This document shows positions 24,009-31,832 of a stretch of DNA of 40,625 nucleotides, in pieces (position 1 is the first letter of the stretch; each line of letters opens with the position of its first letter). Source of the stretch: an uncultured Saprospiraceae bacterium (GTDB taxonomy: Bacteria; Bacteroidota; Bacteroidia; Chitinophagales; Saprospiraceae); assembly GCA_937923485.1 (NCBI GenBank), contig CALDUE010000054.1:1-40625 (forward strand), given 5' to 3'. Made by a program: the position numbers and the translations under genes. The notes beneath the pieces are model-generated. The model saw nothing but the letters and a program-made list of their open reading frames with translations, did not search any database and was not told the origin of the DNA.

Positions 24009-25133
24009 ATGGAAAGACTCATCAAATTATGTATTGGTGTGGACGTCTCTAAAGACGATTTTCACGCCTATTTTGCTGGCCACAACTTGACCGATGACAT
24101 TGAACTCAAACTCGGGGCTCGCAAATTTGACAACTCTTGCTCTGGCATTAAAGCGTTTCAATCCTGGATCGATGTGAAATGTGAAACTCATGCTGACCAG
24201 ATCGGCAAGGAGGCCAATCCTTGGATTGTGCTAGAAGCCACCGGCGTGTATCACGAGCATTTAGCTTACGACCTATATGAGGCCAAAAGATGCGTATCGG
24301 TTATCCTACCCAACACTTCATGCAATTTTGCTAAAAGCCTCAACGAGCATAGTAAAACGGACCGTGCTGACTCACGCATTTTGGCGCAGATGGGCCTAGA
24401 ACGTAAGCTCGACCAATGGCTACCGTTCTCCAAAAAGAGCTTACAGCTAAAGTCACTTACTCGTGAACGTCAGGGACTTATAGATGAAAGAACGTGTATT
24501 AAAAATCAACGTCACGCGGTCAAGCACGCCAGAAATACGCTACATCAAACAGTCAGGCGTATGAATAGTCTCATCAAATTCATCAATGAGCAAATTGATG
24601 AAATTGAAGCTCAAATTGGTGAATTGGTCAAGGAGGACAAAAAGTTCGCCAAAGCTGTTGATCGACTTACCACCATCCCTGGCTTCGGTAGCTTGACTGC
24701 CTGTTTAGTTCTTGCTGAGACCGATGGGTTTGCTCTGTTCAAGACAAGGAATCAGCTGATTAAATACTGCGGACTTGATGTGGTGTACAAACAGTCGGGC
24801 ACATCCATAGATGCCCGCACGCACATCTCTAAAAAAGGAAACAAGCATATACGTGGAGGCTTATTCATGCCTGCTCTTACTGCTCGCAAGCACGGTATCT
24901 TTAAAATCCATCACGACCGACAAAAAAAGATGCATGGAAAACACAAAAAGTCGATAACCGCAACGATGAGGAAAATGCTGATTGTTGCCTATGCAATGAT
25001 CAAAAACGAGACGGATTATAATCCACACTATGAGCGGGAACTACTTGAGCAGAAGGCTAAAAAAAGAGCAGGCCAATCCGAAGATCAGCCTGCAGTGACT
25101 GCACCTCACTTGGAGGGCGTCTTAGAATCATAA
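24009..25133 (+). CDS. IS110-family transposase (DEDD recombinase)
   Basis: 374 residues from the ATG at 24009; the frame also has a TTG two codons upstream. The N-terminal RuvC-like domain carries CIGVDVSKD (Asp12), VLEATGVYHE (Glu76) and KTDRADSR (Asp118, Asp121), the DEDD set. A coiled-coil region near 180-220 leads to the C-terminal Tnp domain with TTIPGFGSLTACLVLAE, YCGLDV and YKQSGTS, the last holding the probable catalytic Ser263, then ISKKGNKHIRGGLF. Frame and motifs are intact, so it may be active. The RNA partner is discussed at 23760-24008. Confidence 0.93.
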   Translation: MERLIKLCIGVDVSKDDFHAYFAGHNLTDDIELKLGARKFDNSCSGIKAFQSWIDVKCETHADQIGKEANPWIVLEATGVYHEHLAYDLYEAKRCVSVILPNTSCNFAKSLNEHSKTDRADSRILAQMGLERKLDQWLPFSKKSLQLKSLTRERQGLIDERTCIKNQRHAVKHARNTLHQTVRRMNSLIKFINEQIDEIEAQIGELVKEDKKFAKAVDRLTTIPGFGSLTACLVLAETDGFALFKTRNQLIKYCGLDVVYKQSGTSIDARTHISKKGNKHIRGGLFMPALTARKHGIFKIHHDRQKKMHGKHKKSITATMRKMLIVAYAMIKNETDYNPHYERELLEQKAKKRAGQSEDQPAVTAPHLEGVLES

Positions 25134-25466
25134 AAGTAACCTAGATCAGCTTTTTCTTCAAAAAAATGGCTGAAAAGTTTGGAATTCCACATAGCACCTA
25201 CGGCGTGAAAAGCCTGCGGCGCCGCTTTTAGGAAGTTGTATGACAGGCCATAATTTACAATGGAGATCAAAAAGAGCTTGAGGCTAAGCGCATATCCGAG
25301 TATCAAAAAGTGGTGCCGATGGGTACCTCTTTTTGCGAGCGAGTGCTTTAGCTCTTCGAGATTAAGTAGAGGCTTTTGGCCCGCACGTAGGCGGAGTTCC
25401 AATGCAAAATAAGGGGCGCCGATGATTTGCATCGACGCCCCTCAATTAATAATGCTTAATACTGCA
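25134..25466. other. Region between IS110 gene and the large secreted-protein gene
   Basis: 333 bases. It contains the probable IS right end, then a hairpin with arms AAAAGC (25208-25213) and GCTTTT (25224-25229) around the palindrome GCGGCGCCGC, and a strong terminator at 25405-25441. If the IS were removed at its CCTACGGCGT repeats, the AAAAGC hairpin would lie just past the TPM gene stop and could have been its terminator. A minus-strand ORF here is rejected. Confidence 0.6.
25405..25441 (-). terminator. Intrinsic terminator of the 2069-residue gene
   Basis: On the minus strand GGGGCGTCGATG (25441-25430) pairs with CATCGGCGCCCC (25424-25413), with one or two imperfect positions and a five-base loop, followed by TTATTTT. 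It starts 26 bases beyond the gene stop. Confidence 0.85.
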
Positions 25467-28400
25467 TTACTGTTTGATAAAATAAGCTTGAAGTCGCACT
25501 CCACTCTCTGTGAGAATTGAAACGGCGTACCAGCCTGGAGCTAAGGTTTCAAGCAATAACTCTCCGCGATCATCTGACTGGACTATGGAAGCCGCACTTT
25601 GCTGCTTGCCGTCAATGCTGATGATCTGTAGGCTTTGCCAATTAAGCCTACCACCTTTTGGAAAAACACCTGTAAGTGTAATTCTATCTGCGGCAGGGTT
25701 TGGAGCGACCTTAATCGACGGTGACGATACATGTTCTCCGCTAGCTGATTTCGAGGTCCATGCCGATCGAGATTGCATGCCATTACAGTCTGGGAAGCGA
25801 ATGTAGCGGATGATATCCCCTTCTGTAGGTAGCAAAATTGACTTCGACTCCTTTTCTGAAAGATCTGATATGACAAACTCTTCACGCTCAAGACTAGGGT
25901 CACCAAAAAGTATCCAACTACCTACAAGCCCTGCGGGTGCAGAGATTTCTATTGACGCAAAAGATTCTTGGGCTTCTGATAGTTCCGTTGATATTCCAAA
26001 AGTACTACTAATAACTGTCCAACCATCTTCTCCTTCTGGAGCTTGTTCGCCGAATGGGATGTATGCATTATAAAGATTCATTCCATCACTTTGACCATTA
26101 CAAGAAACCTCTGGTACAAAATCCGGCAAATCATCTGGAGTGCAATCTACCGGAAGTTCATAGCATATAGATGAAGCGCAATCGAGGTCATCTCCTCCAC
26201 AACTGATTTCAAATCGAAGGCATGCTAATCGTGCTCCCTGATGGACAATTAAATTATAACCAATCTCATCGATCGTGAACGTTCCAGCCGCGGCATCAAG
26301 CACTCCATCCAAGTTATACCGTTCCCCTCCAGGATTTAAATCGCTAGACTGTCCAGTTCCTCCATATAATTTGGCTTTAAAGCCTGTGCAGCCTTGCGGC
26401 ACCTGAAACACAATGTCTGTGATAGTAACACCCACTACGGCAGAATTACCTTGGCCTCCAGGACAATCGAATGTGATATTTCCTATAGCTGGTAAGTCAT
26501 TGCATGATTCCTTTTCACACTGGTCAGAGGCTTCAATAATAGCCCCTGCTAAACAAAATACTTCAGTTATGCAATAACTGTTGGAACTACAAGCGTCACC
26601 TGCCTGAACGTACGGTATATAAATACAAACGTCATCAACGGTATTGCCATGAGGAATAAGTATTGTTGACTCTAAGTTGAAAGCGTTATTTCCTTCAGTT
26701 AGATACAATTCACTTCCAAATTCAGCCCCATCAACAATTATTCCATCAACACAAGGCTGAATGCCAGCGTCGCCCGTATTCTTAAAAGCATGAAAGTTAA
26801 TGTAGTAAAGTTCAAAACCAGCAACAGGTGAAGCTTGACACACTATGTTTTGAGCTATCCAAGTTGGCCCTTCACAGCTAATCGAATCCGTGCAAATAAT
26901 ACAGAGTTCATCTGTTTCAGAAAAGCATGTATCGCCATTTGGTAACACCTGTGCTGTACGCAATAGATAAGTACCGTTTCCACAATTATCGTAGTAGTTA
27001 GGCCAAGGATCTACTTGGCCAGTTCCAGGCCCAGGAGCCGTACAGCTTGCCGGATTTGATGAGCCATCAGGAATAAAAATCCACTCCCAGTAGGAATAAT
27101 TTCCTCTCGATAATTCTTCTAATTCGAGTGGACGGTCATCACAATCAGCATAACAACCAGTCACGATGTTTGCCTCTGGGCTTTGAGGTACCATTAAAAA
27201 GTTACTCTGTTCAGAAGGGCAACTAAAACCCGATCTAAGAGCACTAATTGTGCTACCTCCCAAATTACTATATACGGTAATACTAGCGCCTATCCCAAGT
27301 GTCGAACCACTGCCAATCCATGACACAACACTCCCATCAACGGTCTGATAAGTCACACTCCATGAGGGTTCACAAGTAACTTCAACAAGCTCTATTACTG
27401 GTGGTGCAGGAGGGGCATTGAGAATAAATTCAACATTAAGTGAATCACATATCTGAATGGTTCCATTAGCTGAGAGAGATCTTGCAAGTATTGTAAGCCT
27501 ATTTGTACCAGCCCCTGCTATCGATCTAAGGAAGGAGTTGTTTGAATTCGCAAACGCAGCCCCTCTAGTAGACCCATTGATCTGATAGATGTATTCGTAG
27601 TCATCTGATCCTGCAAAAGTGAAGTTGACATCCCCACTTGTAAAGCACAATGGCGATTCAATTTCTATATCACCATAAAAGGCTTCATTCAAGTTTACAC
27701 CGACAGGTGCAGCTTCAAATAGACAACCATTACCATCAACTACGCTCACGCTATAGACACCACTCGCATCAACATCAATGGCCATTGAATTCCCTGCAGT
27801 CACCACTGGACTCCAATCGTAAATATATGGAGGCACTCGATTAGTTGAAGGGTCCCTAACAAAAGCTAAGGTTGCTGATACTTCACATGGCTCATTCAAA
27901 TCTACCTCTAACGTTCCCGAAAGGTTATCAGCTCTAATTAAAACTGCCCTTCGAGTTGTAGATGTGCAACCTAATGAATTCGTATGTACAAGCGTTGCAA
28001 TAAGTGTATCTGTTTCTGCATAAACCTTAGTAGGATTGGCCTGATAACTGTACGTGCTATCCCCAAAGTCCCAGAAAAATGTACTGCCAGGATCTTGTGG
28101 ATTGGTATACGTAAATTGAAAAGCCGTACCAGCACAAACCCCACTTGCAGCGACGCTAAAGTCACTTATTGGCCTCCCTGGTATTGTAAGGGTTTCACAA
28201 ACTTGACAGCTGTAAGGAGCTCCTTGATTTACCCAAACTTGATTAGCTGTTGGCTGTAAACAAATTTCAATATCATAACTCTGAGCTCGTGCGGGGATAT
28301 TTACGAAGTCGTTTGCAAGACTACTTTGCGCGATTTGACCATTGATGTCACTAATCGTCCACTGGTAATTAATAATAGTAGCTGAGTCTATGACATCCGT

Positions 28401-31400
28401 TACGTCTTGTAGCTGAAGTTGATAGACATCATCATCTGTGGCATTACACCGCGCTACGTATCCCATGTGAGGAACAAGTGTTATTTCTACCTGTTCCTGA
28501 TCCCCTCCGCATTTCGGAGCTGGTGTTGCATTATCTTTTTCAAGATAATACTCAAACGTATAAACTAGAGGTTTGGTAAAGGTCTCGAAGGTAACTACTC
28601 TATTTGAAAAACCGTCTATTCCTACAGGATCAATCGATGCCCCTGGTTCAATCGCCAGTAATGGGTCAGGTGTCGGGCTCACCGTCCAAGAGCCAAAAGT
28701 AGGTTGCTCAGTCTGAATGTTTATCACATTACCCTCACAGTCGAAAGTATTAGCCCTTAAATCCACTCGGCCACAAGTGGGCATCAGATCTCCACTTGGC
28801 GCGGTATTATCGATTAATACTATCTCAGGACAATACCCACCACAATTGGCATCACAATTCCAGAGAAAACTCTCGCATGCACTCACACGCTCACAGACAT
28901 AATGCTGACCTTTTCGGACATAGTCGCGCGAGGTACGTACCTGATAGCAGCAAGGTTTAGTAGGGCTAACAAGGACGTTAATACTTCCAACACCTAAGCC
29001 ACTTGCCACGGTATCCGTTACACCAATTCCATCTGAAAAACATATTCTTTCCCAGACAAAAAATACATCTGAAGCTCCACCTGAGGTACTTGTTACAAAA
29101 GTCACTTCAGTTGGGATTGGATTCCCATTTTCATCACATGCATCATCATTGCTTATGACACTTACCTGTGGCTCAGGGTTTAAGAGAATTTCAAAGTCAT
29201 GACTTCCAACATCCTCGATCGTACAACCATTACTGTACGTCACACGAGCTGTAACTCTGGCAAAACCAGGTGCTATTTCAGGTTGAAGCAATGCCGTATT
29301 CGCACTAAGCGTAGTTGCTGTTGGACCTGTAAACACAACTGTATAAGTCTGACCGACCTGATCTACAATTACCCACTCAACAGATGACACGGCCAAATTA
29401 CTATTTGAATCAACCTCAAAAACAAACACGTCACCAGCACAGCCTACGCTCGTCCCAGTTACTTCTACCTCTGAAGGAAACTGTAAAACAATAGGAAGAG
29501 ATGCGTCATAATCCTGACCACATAAGCTATAGCTGACCTGAATAGCAGTATTTGGAATCCCAGAGGCAGGAATATGCCACAGTACTTCGACTGTAGCCGA
29601 GTTTTGCCCGCTTACTACGCTACCAAATGCGGGGTCTATACTCCACTCATAGTTTTGTCCAGCCATGCAAGGATTCATAGTACCGCATACCACTTGGTAG
29701 ATTTGCCTTACCCCTGCATCCGCACATGGAGTTGTATCACCTACAATAAAAGCCTGAGGATTAATAATCGCCATCGGGGAGATCGATACCGAATCGCTAA
29801 AGCAGCCGTTGAAAAATCTTCTCGCAGACAACTCGTATGGCCCATTCATATCCCAGCTTGCAAGAATGGTTTGTCCAGTAGTTGTAGATGTTCCGTTTTG
29901 AAACGATCCACCCACTATATCCCAATGTATAATTCCAGGTAAAGAGGGGTCTGCTCCGTATTGATATTCGCCTCCAGCACAAATTACATCGGGACCAATC
30001 AACTGAGTTATCGGAGGAGGGACGACAATATCCACTTCGAGTGCGATGTCACATTGGTTTGTAGAAACACCTTCTATGGTCACATTAGAAATTAGTACTT
30101 CGTTAATTCCATTGATTGCGTCTCCTACATAAGCTGGCAGCGTAGTATAGTTGGCCGTTGCCGAGTTATTATTACCATAACTGTAGTCAAATGAACCAGC
30201 GCCAGTATATACAGGATTGCCTATTAAAAATATGCTATCGCCCAAACAATACGGATTACTGAGAAAAAGTTGAGGTGATCGTACAAGTTCAACTGTATCG
30301 CGGGCTGTACAAGCTCCGTTATTAAAGTCCATCTCGACACGCACACTCGCTGTACCGGTTGTTCCCAATACCACAGTGCTGGATGCAGCATTTACCCCAG
30401 TATGAGCAACTATGTTGCCTACAGGAATTTCTTCAACAATAGACCAACTATAGCTTACACCTTGCAGATCAGGAACTGAAATTACATTAACTCCAGTATG
30501 ACAGTTAACTGGGTCCAAAGTAATATTTGCATCTGTGCCGATTATTGGCACATCAATAATGGTAGGCAAGCTGCACCCTCCACAACTTGTGTCTGGAGTT
30601 ATAACTACTTGACCGATTGTTGTCGAGGTTACATTAGCCCAAGAGATAGACACACTCGTCCCCGAACCTGAAATAGTGCCGTATGGACTTGCATCCCAGG
30701 TGACTTGCTGACAGCTCACACCTTGCCCTTGCGTCAAGTCGATAGTGTAGGTCGCAGTTTGTCCGCTGCACACTACATCTGGACAGAGAATTTCAAATTG
30801 TTCTCCTGGATCAACAAGGACGGTAACTGTATCTACGGCTCGTTCACAGCCACAACCATTTTGTAAGTACAAAATGAGATTGTAAATGTTAGCATCCGAG
30901 AACATATATGAAAAGGACTCCTGCGTTTCTATCTCACCAGTTGATAATTGCCACCTTGGAAAATATGGGCCACCCGCTGGATCCAAGTAGCTAAAATCCA
31001 AAGTCTGATTTCGACAAATTCTAAAAGTATCTTGAATACCATGGGTAGCCGTTGCTATTTCAGTATTTGGTATTTCTAGCACCTCACCTTCATACAAATA
31101 CGCATCTGTGCAGCCAGCCGATGAAGTCACTGTTGCTTCAATTGTAAAACTACCGGCGCTCGAAAACACAACGCAAACAGAATCAGCAGCCCTACTTATT
31201 TCATAGACAGTATTTGAAAGATTCCAATCTACTACATCTCCTACAGCAAATGGTGAAACGAAAAAGGATACCGTATCGCCCAAACAGAATGCTTGAGCTA
31301 CGGACTTTCCTGTATTGTCGTCAGCACATTCAATTGCTGCGGGTGAAAATACTTCAATTGAAGGTGTTGCGGCAATGGTGATTGGAAGCGTGTACGATAC

Positions 31401-31676
31401 GCCTTGTCTGTCAACGGCAGTCAGTATAAAACTTCCATGCTCGCGCCAAACAAATGAAATGTGATTAGTGTCGATGAAAATTACATTGGCTGTTGGGAAG
31501 AGACTATTATCCCAATCTACACCGCCAGAAGGAGGATTGATTATTTCGTAAGAATTGGTCTGGCCAATGCAAACTAAGGTATCACCAATTAGTATTGGTG
31601 CTTGGGCTAGAAGCTGTTCTGAGAAAATTAAGAATAAGAACAGACAAGTGGCCCGGCAAATAGTCCGGAGGTACAT
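25467..31676 (-). CDS. Giant secreted PKD/Ig-repeat surface protein with T9SS type A sorting domain
   Basis: 2069 residues. Signal peptide 1-25 (MYLRTICRATCLFLFLIFSEQLLAQ). The body is a chain of roughly 90-residue beta-sandwich units, each opening with a Cys-containing phrase such as LVCIGQTNSYEI, DVVCSGQTATYTID, DVICAGGEYQYG and SVGCAGDVFVFEVD. A classical PKD block, FFWDFGDSTYSYQANPTKVY, lies near residue 1200. The C-terminal 80 residues (from VAPNPAADRITL) are a type A sorting domain. The many paired Cys suggest disulphides outside the cell. The likely role is adhesion, gliding or matrix; the ligand is unknown. It diverges from the 914-residue surface-protein gene. Confidence 0.9.
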   Translation of the reverse strand: MYLRTICRATCLFLFLIFSEQLLAQAPILIGDTLVCIGQTNSYEIINPPSGGVDWDNSLFPTANVIFIDTNHISFVWREHGSFILTAVDRQGVSYTLPITIAATPSIEVFSPAAIECADDNTGKSVAQAFCLGDTVSFFVSPFAVGDVVDWNLSNTVYEISRAADSVCVVFSSAGSFTIEATVTSSAGCTDAYLYEGEVLEIPNTEIATATHGIQDTFRICRNQTLDFSYLDPAGGPYFPRWQLSTGEIETQESFSYMFSDANIYNLILYLQNGCGCERAVDTVTVLVDPGEQFEILCPDVVCSGQTATYTIDLTQGQGVSCQQVTWDASPYGTISGSGTSVSISWANVTSTTIGQVVITPDTSCGGCSLPTIIDVPIIGTDANITLDPVNCHTGVNVISVPDLQGVSYSWSIVEEIPVGNIVAHTGVNAASSTVVLGTTGTASVRVEMDFNNGACTARDTVELVRSPQLFLSNPYCLGDSIFLIGNPVYTGAGSFDYSYGNNNSATANYTTLPAYVGDAINGINEVLISNVTIEGVSTNQCDIALEVDIVVPPPITQLIGPDVICAGGEYQYGADPSLPGIIHWDIVGGSFQNGTSTTTGQTILASWDMNGPYELSARRFFNGCFSDSVSISPMAIINPQAFIVGDTTPCADAGVRQIYQVVCGTMNPCMAGQNYEWSIDPAFGSVVSGQNSATVEVLWHIPASGIPNTAIQVSYSLCGQDYDASLPIVLQFPSEVEVTGTSVGCAGDVFVFEVDSNSNLAVSSVEWVIVDQVGQTYTVVFTGPTATTLSANTALLQPEIAPGFARVTARVTYSNGCTIEDVGSHDFEILLNPEPQVSVISNDDACDENGNPIPTEVTFVTSTSGGASDVFFVWERICFSDGIGVTDTVASGLGVGSINVLVSPTKPCCYQVRTSRDYVRKGQHYVCERVSACESFLWNCDANCGGYCPEIVLIDNTAPSGDLMPTCGRVDLRANTFDCEGNVINIQTEQPTFGSWTVSPTPDPLLAIEPGASIDPVGIDGFSNRVVTFETFTKPLVYTFEYYLEKDNATPAPKCGGDQEQVEITLVPHMGYVARCNATDDDVYQLQLQDVTDVIDSATIINYQWTISDINGQIAQSSLANDFVNIPARAQSYDIEICLQPTANQVWVNQGAPYSCQVCETLTIPGRPISDFSVAASGVCAGTAFQFTYTNPQDPGSTFFWDFGDSTYSYQANPTKVYAETDTLIATLVHTNSLGCTSTTRRAVLIRADNLSGTLEVDLNEPCEVSATLAFVRDPSTNRVPPYIYDWSPVVTAGNSMAIDVDASGVYSVSVVDGNGCLFEAAPVGVNLNEAFYGDIEIESPLCFTSGDVNFTFAGSDDYEYIYQINGSTRGAAFANSNNSFLRSIAGAGTNRLTILARSLSANGTIQICDSLNVEFILNAPPAPPVIELVEVTCEPSWSVTYQTVDGSVVSWIGSGSTLGIGASITVYSNLGGSTISALRSGFSCPSEQSNFLMVPQSPEANIVTGCYADCDDRPLELEELSRGNYSYWEWIFIPDGSSNPASCTAPGPGTGQVDPWPNYYDNCGNGTYLLRTAQVLPNGDTCFSETDELCIICTDSISCEGPTWIAQNIVCQASPVAGFELYYINFHAFKNTGDAGIQPCVDGIIVDGAEFGSELYLTEGNNAFNLESTILIPHGNTVDDVCIYIPYVQAGDACSSNSYCITEVFCLAGAIIEASDQCEKESCNDLPAIGNITFDCPGGQGNSAVVGVTITDIVFQVPQGCTGFKAKLYGGTGQSSDLNPGGERYNLDGVLDAAAGTFTIDEIGYNLIVHQGARLACLRFEISCGGDDLDCASSICYELPVDCTPDDLPDFVPEVSCNGQSDGMNLYNAYIPFGEQAPEGEDGWTVISSTFGISTELSEAQESFASIEISAPAGLVGSWILFGDPSLEREEFVISDLSEKESKSILLPTEGDIIRYIRFPDCNGMQSRSAWTSKSASGEHVSSPSIKVAPNPAADRITLTGVFPKGGRLNWQSLQIISIDGKQQSAASIVQSDDRGELLLETLAPGWYAVSILTESGVRLQAYFIKQ

Positions 31677-31784
31677 AAGAATTGAGTTTGATTACAGTTA
31701 GTATCAGCAGCTCCGTTGGATTATCAATTTTGCCTTATATTGGGACTGTGTGTAGAGCGTTCCCGATGTACCAAATAAAGGTTA

Positions 31785-31792
31785 CCCCCCCC
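31785..31792. repeat. C8 homopolymer tract between divergent surface-protein genes
   Basis: Eight consecutive C in an otherwise mixed intergenic region, 41 bases before the ATG at 31833 and 109 bases before the divergent ATG at 31676. Tracts like this can vary in length by slippage and change promoter spacing. Confidence 0.85.
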
Positions 31793-31832
31793 TCAGCTAG
31801 CCAAATCCAAGTGTTTGGTTGTGGATAAACTC

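Larger units (their letters stand above)
23721..25206 (+). mobile_element. IS110-family insertion sequence (boundaries tentative)
   Basis: The element is defined by the DEDD transposase gene at 24009-25133. The 10-mer CCTACGGCGT occurs on both sides, at 23721-23730 and 25197-25206, and would give an element of about 1.48 kb, a normal IS110 length. The family usually has no terminal inverted repeats and only very short shared core bases, so the 10-mer may be partly chance. A long 5' non-coding end (about 280 bases) and short 3' end (about 60) fit the IS110 rather than the IS1111 group. Confidence 0.65.

Noticed and set aside
25106-25432. 108-residue minus-strand ORF between the IS110 gene and the giant gene
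   Set aside because: It begins in the loop of a terminator, crosses the presumed IS end and finishes inside the transposase gene; no recognisable fold.
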